A DNA stretch of 64,000 nucleotides from Myxococcales bacterium. GTDB taxonomy: Bacteria; Myxococcota; UBA796; SXON01. Made by a program: the position numbers and the translations under genes. The notes under the pieces are model-generated. The model was not told the origin of the DNA, did not search any database, and worked only from the letters and a program-made list of their open reading frames with translations. The stretch is taken from NCBI GenBank assembly GCA_009692585.1, contig SHYX01000006.1:62001-126000 (forward strand), in the 5' to 3' direction. Below are positions 45,829-54,784 of this stretch, in pieces (within the stretch, counting starts at the first letter, position 1; each line of letters opens with the position of its first letter).

Positions 45829-47418
45829 GTGCTCCTGCGGGTCCAACGTGCCGACGGCGAGCGGCGCATCACCGTCGACGAGCTGGAGGAGGGCATCGTC
45901 ACCGGCGATGTGCTCGCAGAGATGCCCCTGCAGGTGGACGGTCGGTGGCGGCGGGCGGCCGAGTGGCCGGCGTGGGACGCGCTGGTCTCCTCGTCACGCG
46001 CCGGGCTCTTCCGCATCTGGAGGCGGGCAGCCGTGCCGTGGGTGACGGCCTGCACGCTCGGCCTGCTCGTTCACGTCCACGTGGTGAGTCTGGCCCTCAG
46101 CCGGCACGGCATCATCTGGCCTCTGGAGGCCCTGACGCGGGAGTCGAGCGGGCTCCTGGAGCGTGGCGAATGGTGGCGGTTGCTCACCTACGGGCTGCTC
46201 CACAGCAACGTCGGTCACCTCCTCAGCAATGGAGCCGGACTCCTGCTGGCCGGGTTGGGCCTGGAGCGGCTGGTGGGTCCTCGCGCCACGTTGTTGATCC
46301 TCGTGGTCTCGACCGGGCTGGGGGGAGCGGCCAGCGGCATCCTGCTCACGGACGTGCCCAGCATAGGCATCTCGGGCGGGGTCTTCGGGATGCTCGGCGC
46401 CAGCGTGGTCCTGGGGCTGCGGTACCGAGACTCGATCCCGCCCGGTTCGCGAGCGGTGTTCGGAGGCACGACGTTTCCCTTCGTCGTCTACGCACTCTAC
46501 ACGGGCACCCAGTCGCAAGGCGTGGACAATTGGTGCCACCTGGGCGGGTTCGTCGGCGGCATCGCCACGGGCGCCCTGCTACGCGCGGACATCCCGCACT
46601 GGCGACGATGGAATCTCGGGGTGGGGTCGGCGCTCGGTGTCTTTCTGGCCGCGCTCCTGTCGGTTCCCGTGGCCATCGGCCCCGCGCTGTTGCCGTGGAC
46701 GCCCTGGGAGGCCGACGGCGCCACGACGCTCCGGCCGTCGTGGTGGAGCGTGCAGGTCGGCCGTAGCGGCCTGTCCGGCTACGGAAACCCCGATCGATCG
46801 ACGACGGTGGCCCTCGACACCGAGCGCCGCGCCTTCCTGGCGACGTCCGACGCGCTCTTCCAGGAAGAATTGGCCGAGCTCCAGCACCTCGATCCCCAGG
46901 CCATCATGACGGCCGTGAGCCCAGACGAGGTCCGGTACCACTACACCGTGGACGGTACCGATCGGGAGCTGCTGCTCCGGGTGTTCCTGCGGGGGCTGTA
47001 CGTCACCTCCGCGGGGGTCGACGCGACCGCCGGCGCGCCGCTCGGCCCGCTCTTGCGGCAACGGGTCGTCGACGGGCTGGTCCTCACGGTCCCGAAGGAC
47101 CTGGAGGACGACCTGGCGGGGGAGCACTCACGATGGTGGAAGGCGCAGCTCCAGGCCGCCGTGGCGCGCGCGGCCCTGGGACAGGTGGAACAGGCACGGC
47201 CGGGGTTCGCCGCCGCCCGCGCCGCCGGGAACGCCCGTGAGGTCGCGCTCGCGGAGCTGCGCGTGCTGGCCGCGCTTCGCCATCCCGACGCCGAGCCCGC
47301 CATGATCCGCGCGCTCGCCGAATGGCCCGGGGACTCGACCGTCGCGCGCGCCGCCGCATCGGCCCGCGCCGAGTTGGGCCTGCCTACGCCTTTGCCGCCG
47401 GAGCCGCCAGCGCGTTGA
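45829..47418 (+). CDS. Rhomboid-family intramembrane serine protease
   Basis: 529 aa from a GTG preceded by GTTAC seven bases upstream. A TTG at 45790 that overlaps the queG stop (TTGA) is an alternative start. The rhomboid core spans residues ~70-260: EWWRLLTYGLLHSNVGHLLS (His125, His130), catalytic Ser182 in IGISGGVFGMLG, and His237 in NWCHLGGFVGG, so the Ser-His dyad is complete. The N-terminal ~65 residues are a cytosolic lead domain, and the ~260 residues after the core are soluble and end in an Ala-rich helical region (VARAALGQVEQARPGFAAAR) resembling TPR units, an unusual extension. Substrate unknown. The end overlaps the convergent response regulator by 35 bp. Confidence 0.88.
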   Translation: MLLRVQRADGERRITVDELEEGIVTGDVLAEMPLQVDGRWRRAAEWPAWDALVSSSRAGLFRIWRRAAVPWVTACTLGLLVHVHVVSLALSRHGIIWPLEALTRESSGLLERGEWWRLLTYGLLHSNVGHLLSNGAGLLLAGLGLERLVGPRATLLILVVSTGLGGAASGILLTDVPSIGISGGVFGMLGASVVLGLRYRDSIPPGSRAVFGGTTFPFVVYALYTGTQSQGVDNWCHLGGFVGGIATGALLRADIPHWRRWNLGVGSALGVFLAALLSVPVAIGPALLPWTPWEADGATTLRPSWWSVQVGRSGLSGYGNPDRSTTVALDTERRAFLATSDALFQEELAELQHLDPQAIMTAVSPDEVRYHYTVDGTDRELLLRVFLRGLYVTSAGVDATAGAPLGPLLRQRVVDGLVLTVPKDLEDDLAGEHSRWWKAQLQAAVARAALGQVEQARPGFAAARAAGNAREVALAELRVLAALRHPDAEPAMIRALAEWPGDSTVARAAASARAELGLPTPLPPEPPAR

Positions 47419-48100
47419 GTCGGTAGCCGACCCCGCGCACCGTCTCCAGGCGATCGCCCGCGGCGCCGAGCTTCTCCCGCAGCCGCTTCATGTGGGTGTC
47501 CACGGTCCGCGTGCCCAGGTCGGGCGGCATGTCCCAGACCTCCTGCAGCAGCTGCCCGCGCGTCTGCACCCGTCCGCCCCGGCGGGCCAGCGTGGTGAGG
47601 AGGCGGAACTCGGTCGCGGTGAGCTGCACCTCCTCCTCGTCCACCCAGATCCGATGGGCCGCGGCGTCGATGCGCAGGGCGCCCAATCGCAGGCTGCCGT
47701 CGTTTTCCAGGCCCGGGCCGCCCGTCCCGCGCCGCAACACCGCGCGGATGCGCAGGATCAGCTCCCGCGTCGAAAAGGGCTTGGTGACGTAATCGTCAGC
47801 GCCCAACTCGAAGCCCACGACGCGATCGAGCTCTTCGCCGCGGGCGGTGAGCATGATGATGGGCGTCCCCGCGAGCACGGACTCCGCACGCAGCCGCCGG
47901 CACACCTCGGTTCCCTGCATTCCCGGCAACATCAGGTCGAGCAGGATGAGGGAGGGCCGCTCGTGGAGCGCCACGGTGAGCGCTTCGAGACCGCTCGCGA
48001 CGGTCCACACCGTGAACCCCTCCTTGCTGAGCGCGTGCTTCAGCAGGTTGCGCAGATCCTCTTCATCATCCACGACCAGGATCGAGCCAGGAGTTTGCAC
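47384..48100 (-). CDS. OmpR/PhoB-family response regulator
   Basis: 238 aa. The receiver domain has DDEED acid pocket, the phosphoacceptor Asp in LILLDLMLPGMQG, Thr in IIMLTARGEE and Lys in YVTKPFSTREL. The C-terminal winged-helix has LTATEFRLLTTLARRGGRVQ and GTRTVDTHMKRLREKLG, typical of PhoB/OmpR DNA-binding domains. No histidine kinase lies next to it. The GTG start follows GATAGG by seven bases, with repeat copy C immediately upstream. Located between the cellulose operon and the rhomboid gene; a regulatory link to cellulose is possible but unproven. Confidence 0.93.
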   Translation of the reverse strand: MQTPGSILVVDDEEDLRNLLKHALSKEGFTVWTVASGLEALTVALHERPSLILLDLMLPGMQGTEVCRRLRAESVLAGTPIIMLTARGEELDRVVGFELGADDYVTKPFSTRELILRIRAVLRRGTGGPGLENDGSLRLGALRIDAAAHRIWVDEEEVQLTATEFRLLTTLARRGGRVQTRGQLLQEVWDMPPDLGTRTVDTHMKRLREKLGAAGDRLETVRGVGYRLNALAAPAAKA

Positions 48101-48107
48101 GAGGGGC

Positions 48108-48113
48108 CCTATC
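48108..48113 (-). promoter_or_regulatory. GATAGG -10-like element of the response regulator
   Basis: GATAGG on the minus strand, seven bases before the GTG at 48100 and one base from repeat copy C. Same arrangement as at the pilF-like gene. Confidence 0.45.
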
Positions 48114-48114
48114 C

Positions 48115-48199
48115 AGAAACGGGGGAAGACGCTCGCCGCGTCCTCCCCCTACCGCGCCATCCCCTCCCGCCTCCAAGCTATGCTTTCCGGCCTGCGGCG
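48115..48199 (-). repeat. Dispersed ~100-bp hairpin repeat, copy C
   Basis: The third copy. It is identical to copies A and B through the hairpin (stem arms 48121-48132 and 48138-48149, loop 48133-48137) and through CTCCAAGCTATGCTTTCCGG, then diverges. It lies between the cotH stop (48229) and the response-regulator start, in the same orientation as the other copies. Confidence 0.75.
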
Positions 48200-48228
48200 C
48201 CCGGCGCGCGGCGCCGACGGGGCTCGAC

Positions 48229-49503
48229 TCACGGCGAGCACGCCGTCGCTTCGGCGAGGACCGCTTCGTGCCGAGCGTCCAGCCCCGACAACACGGCGCC
48301 CACGCCTCCGGTCCAGCTGGTCCCGGTCTCGGCGTACCAGGGGTCCCGCGACATCGGTTCGGTGAGATACACCTCGACGCGAGCCAGCTCCGCCCGCAGG
48401 ACCGACGGCGCCGCCAACTCCGCGACGCGGAGCACCTCCGCGCAGTAGTCGTCCTTCCACAACACACGCACGCGTTCGGTGAGCGGAGGCGGGGACCCCC
48501 AGTCCGGGTGGAGGTCCCAGATGCTCTCCGACTCGGCGTCGCTTGTCGAAAACGACTGGTCCTTGTCCCAGGGAATCACGACGAAGGTGCCGCTACGGGG
48601 ATCGTCGTAGAAGAGGAAGTTCTGGCCGGCACCCGCAAAGCCGTCGACGTCGGGGAGCACCATGTCCACCGCGATCTCGGTGAGCCATTCGTCGACGTCG
48701 GCGTGGGCGGGCAGGCAGCCCAGCAGACCCGCGTCGTCCTGGTTCGCACACCGCACCAGCGGGATGATGTCCGCGGCCAGCTGTTCGAGCGTAGTATCGG
48801 CCCTGGGCGCGTACTTGGCATCGTAGCGCTCGGGGTCGTCACCTTCGTCCTCGAAGTCGGCCGTGCCCCCGCAATATCCCTCGATCTTGTAGAAGCCGCC
48901 GCGGTCGTCGTCGAAGTGGGCATCCAGGAACGGGTCGTCGTCGGCCTCCTCGGGAAAGGGAAACACACCCTGGTAGACCTCGTTGACGTAGAGCTGGACG
49001 TGCCCGACGCGGGGGGCGGGGACGCCCGCCCCACGCATCACCCACTGGGCGAGCCGCTCGCGCATCAGCGAGTAGTCTCCCTCCGTTCCCATCAGGTTGA
49101 TGTTGTGGAGCTCATGAAACACCTGGAGCGAGTCGAACTCGTTGAACGAGATCTTGAAGCCCCATCGTTGCCCCTCGGTCAGCGCCGAGTGGCCCCGATA
49201 ACGGAGACCGACCCGTTCGTAGCGCTCCGATTCGCCCGTCCGGGGATTCTCGTAGGTCAACGCGGCCTCGAGGTACGCGCGTTGGTCGCAGTCGTCCTGG
49301 GGGATGAGCGCCTTAAGCTGGTCGGCCCAGTCAGCGCCGCCCACGGTCAGCCGAACGACGGGAACGTAACGGTCGTCCCAAACGTCATCGTCAGCCAGAC
49401 CCGTGGGCGACCCGGGAGCGGGCTCGGGGTCGCAAGCCCCGGCAGCGAGCAGCATGCTCGCCCACAACGGTGCCGTCCTGGCTCGGATCACTCGGAGCGA
49501 CAT
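48229..49503 (-). CDS. CotH-family lipoprotein in the cellulose operon
   Basis: 424 aa with leader APLWASMLLAAGAC (probable lipid-modified Cys24). CotH-type protein-kinase-like signatures: LRYRGHSALTEGQRWGFKIS, NINLMGTEGDYSLMRERLAQ, VGHVQLYVNEVYQGVFPFPE, and FLFYDDPRSGTFVVIPWDKD with the acidic cluster that binds Mg/ATP in CotH kinases. Known CotH proteins phosphorylate secreted proteins or act in spore coats and hyphal invasion. Here the gene starts inside the end of bcsC (16-bp overlap), so it is translated with the cellulose export barrel. A role in modifying an exported or surface protein of the cellulose matrix is inference. Confidence 0.85.
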   Translation of the reverse strand: MSLRVIRARTAPLWASMLLAAGACDPEPAPGSPTGLADDDVWDDRYVPVVRLTVGGADWADQLKALIPQDDCDQRAYLEAALTYENPRTGESERYERVGLRYRGHSALTEGQRWGFKISFNEFDSLQVFHELHNINLMGTEGDYSLMRERLAQWVMRGAGVPAPRVGHVQLYVNEVYQGVFPFPEEADDDPFLDAHFDDDRGGFYKIEGYCGGTADFEDEGDDPERYDAKYAPRADTTLEQLAADIIPLVRCANQDDAGLLGCLPAHADVDEWLTEIAVDMVLPDVDGFAGAGQNFLFYDDPRSGTFVVIPWDKDQSFSTSDAESESIWDLHPDWGSPPPLTERVRVLWKDDYCAEVLRVAELAAPSVLRAELARVEVYLTEPMSRDPWYAETGTSWTGGVGAVLSGLDARHEAVLAEATACSP

Positions 49504-52500
49504 AGCTCGCCGGTGGACGGAAGCACCGACCCGGCCGAGGCGAGCGTGGTCAGCCCCGGCGCCGAGGGCCCCTGGGGAACGAGGCCCCAGGTCAGATGGG
49601 CGAGCGCGGCCTCCTGGTGCCATAGATCGGGCTGGCCGCTGGTCTCGGACCAGGATCCCTGCAGGCGACCGTCCACCCCGACCGCCCAGGTGGGAGCGAG
49701 GCGCCAGCTGACCCCAGCGCTGGCGCGTCCGCTTCCGGAGATTCCCGCGCCGAACCAGGGCGTGGACTCGCCGTCCATGTACTGGGGGCCCGCGGCGACC
49801 GCTGCACAGATGCGTCCACGCCTACCGACGAAATCCGCCCGACCGCGCAACTCGGCCGTCGCAGCGACGAAGACCGGCGGACTGAAATAGCCCCCCTGGC
49901 CCACGGAGAAGCCATCCTCCTGGCGCTCATGGTGCATGCCGACCAGCTGGCCGCCGACTCGAAGCGTGGCCCGTTCTGAGCCGAGCCCGACACTTCCCCA
50001 CGCGACGCTTTCGACCAGCGGGTTGGGGGTGATGCCCCAGCCCTCGGTGTAGCCGCCCCTGACCAGGATACCCAGGTCGAGGGTGCGCGGCGTCCAGCTT
50101 GCGTACGCGCCCGCCCAGAGCTGGCTCACGAAGCCGAACACTTGCTCACCATCCCCGACCTGCACCGACTTCCCTGCCCACGACAGCAGCGAATCCGAGA
50201 CCGGCGTGCGGGCCGTTTGAATCCCGACGGCCACCGCCGGAAGCACGGAGAACCGGGCGTGCCCGTGCCACAGCGGGTTGATCCGTGCAAAACCCAGGGG
50301 ACTGGTGCCCACCCACGCCGTCGCGAAGAATCGCCCGAACGGGGCTGTCGCGACACCAAGTGAAGGGGCGACACCAAGGGCCTCGTCCACACCGTCGTCA
50401 AGATGCAGCACCACCGCGTCCAGGCTGAGCCGCAGCAACCCGACCGGCGGGAAGATCACCTCGACCGGGACGTACCAGGCCGCCAGCGCCTGCTCGCCCG
50501 CGTTTCCCGGCTTCTGGAAGGCCCCGCCGCCGGCGACCACGTGCACGCCGCGCTCGCGGGCAAGCTCAAGGTCGATCGCGTCGACCGCTTCCGCCAGCCA
50601 ACGCGGCTGGACATCGCGCGGGGGCGTCGGCGGCCAGGTGCGGGGACCGGGGGAGCGGCCCGACGGCAGCGGCAATATAGGTAGCGGATCGGGCCGGATC
50701 GGCTCCGGAGGCGGCGGTTCGGCGGGAAGCGTCGCTCCGCGGACCTGTTCGAGCACCCCGGCGGCAAGCCGGTACCGCCCTCGGAGCAGCATCGCCTGCA
50801 CCAGCTGGATGCCGACGCGGGGGTCCCGGGCGCTCTCCCACGCCGCTTGGAGATGTGCCTCGGCCGCCGCGGGTCGAACCTGGGCGCGCAGCGCGCCCGC
50901 CATGCCGATGAGCGCTGGAACGTGCCTCGGGTCTACCGTCAGCGTGCGCACGAACGCGGCGATCGCCGCAACCGGATTTTCGAGTGACAGCCAAGCGCCC
51001 CCCAGCCGGGCCCACTCGTCGGGTGTGTGGTTCGGCAGGTCTTCCGCGAATCGCATCGGCACCAGCGCGTCGCGGTTCTGGCCGATGGCGTGCAGCGCCT
51101 CGGCCCGCTGCACGAGCAGCTCGAACTCCGCGGCACGCAGCTCGGCCGCCGCAAAACCTAAGCCCGCGCGGCGGTCGGCGTCCTGCAACAACGGATACAA
51201 CGCCTCGGCGGCCCTGCACACAGAGCCCGCGCGCACCGTCGTGACGAGCGCCCAGCGACTGTTCGGGGTGCCGGCCAGGGCGCGGGACAGCGCGTCGCTC
51301 GCGGTCGCACAATCGTGCCCGTCGAGCGCGGCGGACGCCAGAGCCGTCCAGAGGTCGCCGGTTTCCCCCTCGGCGGCAATCGTGTCGCGCAGGCGCACGA
51401 GGGCGCCGGCAGCATCGCCGATTCGCCGCTGGTACTCGGATTGCTGCACGGCGAGCCGCTGCACGATCTCCCGACGCGCGGCGAGCGTCTGGGGGGATGC
51501 CTCGGGGGTGCGAAGCCCATCGGCTGCGGCACGCGCTTCGTCCCAGCGCCCCATCACCTCCAGCGAGCGTGCGCGGGTGACCATCGGCTCGACGAGCGAC
51601 GGTTCGAGCCCGATCGCCTCGTCGGCGAAGGCCAGGGCCACCTCGGGCTGGTCGCGTTCGAGGTACAGCGCCGCGAGACCCGTGATCGCGAAGACCTCCG
51701 GATCGAGGTCGAAGGCTTCACGCCAAGCAGCGAACGCGTCCAGGGCCGCGCCACCGCCTTGCTCGCGGAGGGCCGTCGACCGCCAGGCACGGGCCAGCAC
51801 GCGCGGTATCTCACGGTCGGCCACCGCATCCACGCCCTCGGGGTAGCGCTCGCCGACAAGCGCACGGGCGTCCTCGGGCTGGGCCAGAGCAACCAGACAA
51901 TTGGCGGCGCCGAGCACCGCCCACGCGTCCTTGGGGTCACCCTCCAGTGCCGCCTGATACTGGACGATCGCCTCGGCATACTCCCCGAGTCCCGCCAGCG
52001 CGTCCCCCAGACCGTGCCGGAAAGAGGGCTCGTCCGGCACTTCGCGCGCCAGCTGTCGCCACAAGATCAGCGCAGTCTCGAGATCCCCCGCGCTGTGCGC
52101 GGCCCTGGCGTCCCGGGTGCGAATGCCATTCTCCACGAAGCGGCGGAGCAAGGTGACCCGCGGATCGCGGGACCGAGATGCCACCACGACCGCCAAAGCC
52201 TCGTCGTCGCGCCCCAACTGGGCCAGGAGCCGCGCGCGGCCGAGCAGCGCCGGGAGGTGCTGTGGCTGCTGACGTTGCGCCTCGGTGAAGAGCGCGAGGG
52301 CACCGTCCAGGTACTGCGCCTGCCACAACAGACCGCCGGCACCGAGGAGTTCGTAGGGCGCGGGATCGTCCATCAGCAGGGACACGAAGTACGGTTCCAA
52401 CGCCCCCTCGGCGTCACCGCTACGCTTTCGCGCCTCCGCCTCCATGATCAGGTGGTCCGCCGCCGCCGCGAGGCGATCCCGTCTGCGGGCGGGGCTCATC

Positions 52501-53690
52501 TCCAAGGCCGCCGCCGCGAGCTGGCGCGCTGCCGCGCCCCCCGGGGTCCCCAAACGTTGGCTGAGGACGTTCGAAAGCCCGAGCGCATCCTCGTCGAGCG
52601 GGTCGACCTCCAGCGTCCGATCGACGAGACCGACCGCTTCGGCATCGGCCCCCGCCGCCATGAGCTGCTTGGCCCATTCGCGCGAGATGTAGGGGTCGTC
52701 GGGCGCCATCCGCCCCGCCTCGGCCAGCAGCCGCAATCGGACCGTGCTCGCGCCCGGCCGCCAACGCTCCACGGCCACCCGAGGGTCCAGCGTGAGGGCC
52801 AGTTGGGCCTCATCGTCGGTGCAGAGCGCGCGAGCGTCCACGTAGCGGTGCCGCTGGATGTAGACGGCGAGGAGCTCTCCGCGCGCGCCGTCGTCGGCGG
52901 GGTGGGCGCGGCGAAGCTCCAGCAAGGTCGCGGTGGCCGCCACGAGCTCGCCCTGGTGGCGTTGGAGTTGAGCAAGTTGGAGGCTCGCTTCCCGGAGACC
53001 TCCGCCCTCCAGCATCACCCGCGCCATGGTCACATAGCCGGCGGCGGAAAGCGCCCTCGCGCGGAGGCTCGGCGTGGGCTCGGCGATCGCCGCGGCGGCA
53101 CCGGGGGTGGCGACGCCCAGCCTGGCGAGTTCAGCAGCGCGGGCCATGTCTCCGGCGGCGATCGCCGCCATGAGCTCCAGTTCTCGCGCTGACGGGTCGC
53201 CGCTGACACGTTCGAAGGCGGCTTGCGCGCGACTGGCCTCACCCCCCCGGAGCAGCGCCCGGCCGATCGCCCGCGCCTCCGTCGACGACGCCGTCACCAG
53301 GAGGCGATCGAGCTCCGCGACGGCAGTGCGCCTCGTCGCCGGGGCGCCGAGGCGGGCCTCGGCGTGACGTAGTACAATCAGGTCGCGACCCGAAAAATCG
53401 CCGGACTCCAGAAGCCGGGCGTACACCCCGACCCACCCCGGGCGACCATCCGTCTTGCCGATCAACTCCACCAGGATGGCCCGGGCCCTGCCCGACTCCG
53501 CCCGGTCATCGAGGAGCCGCACGAGCGCTTCGATACCCACTTCTTCCCACCCCGGACGCGCCAGGAGGTTCCGCGCCAGGTCCACCCTTGAGGACGCCGA
53601 CAACGGGGCGTGGGCGAGCGCCTCGATCTCGGGCCTGGGCGCTGCGAGCGCGGCAGCACCGATCCACAAGGAGGCAAGCAGCACAATCAT
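49488..53690 (-). CDS. bcsC: Cellulose export protein BcsC
   Basis: 1400 aa. Signal peptide MIVLLASLWIGAAALA, then a periplasmic superhelix with many TPR units (ALLGRARLLAQLGRDDEALA; FRHGLGDALAGLGEYAEAIV; PALIGMAGALRAQVRPAAAE), a Pro-rich hinge near residue 1040 (PPPPEPIRPDPLPILPLP), and a C-terminal beta-barrel of ~320 residues. Barrel motifs typical of BcsC_C are TPVSDSLLSWAGKSV, GWGITPNPLVES and SVGQGGYFSPPVFVAAT. It guides the glucan through the periplasm and outer membrane. The ATG overlaps the bcsZ stop (ATGA). Longer than E. coli BcsC (~1157) because of extra TPRs. Confidence 0.92.
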   Translation of the reverse strand: MIVLLASLWIGAAALAAPRPEIEALAHAPLSASSRVDLARNLLARPGWEEVGIEALVRLLDDRAESGRARAILVELIGKTDGRPGWVGVYARLLESGDFSGRDLIVLRHAEARLGAPATRRTAVAELDRLLVTASSTEARAIGRALLRGGEASRAQAAFERVSGDPSARELELMAAIAAGDMARAAELARLGVATPGAAAAIAEPTPSLRARALSAAGYVTMARVMLEGGGLREASLQLAQLQRHQGELVAATATLLELRRAHPADDGARGELLAVYIQRHRYVDARALCTDDEAQLALTLDPRVAVERWRPGASTVRLRLLAEAGRMAPDDPYISREWAKQLMAAGADAEAVGLVDRTLEVDPLDEDALGLSNVLSQRLGTPGGAAARQLAAAALEMSPARRRDRLAAAADHLIMEAEARKRSGDAEGALEPYFVSLLMDDPAPYELLGAGGLLWQAQYLDGALALFTEAQRQQPQHLPALLGRARLLAQLGRDDEALAVVVASRSRDPRVTLLRRFVENGIRTRDARAAHSAGDLETALILWRQLAREVPDEPSFRHGLGDALAGLGEYAEAIVQYQAALEGDPKDAWAVLGAANCLVALAQPEDARALVGERYPEGVDAVADREIPRVLARAWRSTALREQGGGAALDAFAAWREAFDLDPEVFAITGLAALYLERDQPEVALAFADEAIGLEPSLVEPMVTRARSLEVMGRWDEARAAADGLRTPEASPQTLAARREIVQRLAVQQSEYQRRIGDAAGALVRLRDTIAAEGETGDLWTALASAALDGHDCATASDALSRALAGTPNSRWALVTTVRAGSVCRAAEALYPLLQDADRRAGLGFAAAELRAAEFELLVQRAEALHAIGQNRDALVPMRFAEDLPNHTPDEWARLGGAWLSLENPVAAIAAFVRTLTVDPRHVPALIGMAGALRAQVRPAAAEAHLQAAWESARDPRVGIQLVQAMLLRGRYRLAAGVLEQVRGATLPAEPPPPEPIRPDPLPILPLPSGRSPGPRTWPPTPPRDVQPRWLAEAVDAIDLELARERGVHVVAGGGAFQKPGNAGEQALAAWYVPVEVIFPPVGLLRLSLDAVVLHLDDGVDEALGVAPSLGVATAPFGRFFATAWVGTSPLGFARINPLWHGHARFSVLPAVAVGIQTARTPVSDSLLSWAGKSVQVGDGEQVFGFVSQLWAGAYASWTPRTLDLGILVRGGYTEGWGITPNPLVESVAWGSVGLGSERATLRVGGQLVGMHHERQEDGFSVGQGGYFSPPVFVAATAELRGRADFVGRRGRICAAVAAGPQYMDGESTPWFGAGISGSGRASAGVSWRLAPTWAVGVDGRLQGSWSETSGQPDLWHQEAALAHLTWGLVPQGPSAPGLTTLASAGSVLPSTGELCRSE

Positions 53691-54778
53691 ACCGGCCTCT
53701 CCTTACTCTGCCACAGGGCCAGACCGAACCAGATCCAATTCTGGCCGTAATAATCGTCGGGGTCGCCCCAGCCGTGGCTGGTCCGAAGGGGCACGAGCTT
53801 CTCTGTCCAGATCCGACGCGCGACCCCGGGATGGCGGAGGCCCCACGCCGGCAGCAGGGCCCCCCACATCCCCGGATACTCCCAGTCCACTCCCGCCCTT
53901 CCGTCAGCCAGGATGATCCCCGGGATCTTCACCGGCGCCTCAGGACGGGCGAGGAGTTTCTCGTACGGCCCGAGGAGCCGTCTCGCGCGGCGCTCGTGAA
54001 ACCATTTGACCTCGGCGGCCAGCGTCCACCCCACACGAAAGGCTTCGAAGCCGAAGACTTCGTCGGCGGCATCGACCGCGGCGACAACCGTCCCGGTCAC
54101 CGGATCGATCGAGCACCAGTCGTGGTGGAGGCCGCCCGGGCTGCGGCAGGCGGCCAGGAGCGTGTAGCCGTCGTCCACCAGCCGCATCCACGGACGATCC
54201 GGGTCGCGACGGGCGAACTCCCGCCATGCAAAGGGCAGGAAGTACGATGGATTCAGGCGCAGTGGCACCCCTCCCCGGGCCCACGGCCCCGGCAACAGGA
54301 CCAGCCTTCCCGCGACCTCGGTGACCTCTTCGACCCAGAGGCGCTCAAGCTGGGCGTGCGCGGCGCTCTGGTAACGCGGCGACTTCCATCGGGTCGCCGC
54401 ACCGAAGAGCGCCCAGATCATCAGCTGGTCGGCGTCCGACGCCGGCTGTTCGTCGAGGATACCATCCGTTCCGTCGTCGCGACGACCCCAACGCCATGCC
54501 GCCAGCCGGCCCTCGTCACCGCGCTGCAGATGCTCGACCGTCCACCGCAAGACGCGGTCGAAGCTGGCCCGATCGCCCATCCACAGCGCCCGGACCATGG
54601 CGTAGGCCTGTCCCTCCGACGTGGTGACTCCATCCTCTCGGAAGTCCATCACCCGTCCGTCGGCGCTGATGTACACCTTCTGGTACGCGGCCCAGGCGTC
54701 CTGAAGCTCGGCCGCGTCGCCACCGTACGCGTGCACGGACAACCAGATGAGCGCGGATGCGGCGACGGCGGCGGACAC
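53687..54778 (-). CDS. bcsZ: Glycoside hydrolase family 8 endoglucanase BcsZ
   Basis: 363 aa from GTG six bases after bcsB. Short signal peptide (MSAAVAASALIWLSVHA). GH8 features: the general acid Glu in TTSEGQAYAMVRALW, the second catalytic Asp in DEQPASDADQLMIWAL, and WRWGRRDDGTDGILD, NPSYFLPFAWREFAR and YYGQNWIWFGLALW. Cuts beta-1,4-glucan in the periplasm and is needed for orderly cellulose export. In order between bcsB and bcsC; many genomes place bcsZ here. Confidence 0.93.
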   Translation of the reverse strand: MSAAVAASALIWLSVHAYGGDAAELQDAWAAYQKVYISADGRVMDFREDGVTTSEGQAYAMVRALWMGDRASFDRVLRWTVEHLQRGDEGRLAAWRWGRRDDGTDGILDEQPASDADQLMIWALFGAATRWKSPRYQSAAHAQLERLWVEEVTEVAGRLVLLPGPWARGGVPLRLNPSYFLPFAWREFARRDPDRPWMRLVDDGYTLLAACRSPGGLHHDWCSIDPVTGTVVAAVDAADEVFGFEAFRVGWTLAAEVKWFHERRARRLLGPYEKLLARPEAPVKIPGIILADGRAGVDWEYPGMWGALLPAWGLRHPGVARRIWTEKLVPLRTSHGWGDPDDYYGQNWIWFGLALWQSKERPV

Positions 54779-54784
54779 CGGGGC

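Noticed and set aside
47384..48100. Response regulator as proven regulator of the bcs operon
   Set aside because: It is separated from cotH by repeat C and its own promoter box, and no binding site or partner kinase is evident; proximity alone is not enough.
34453..49623. Possible tRNA genes in intergenic gaps
   Set aside because: The gaps are mostly under 220 bp; none showed a cloverleaf with a TTCGA-type T-loop and CCA-compatible acceptor stem by eye.
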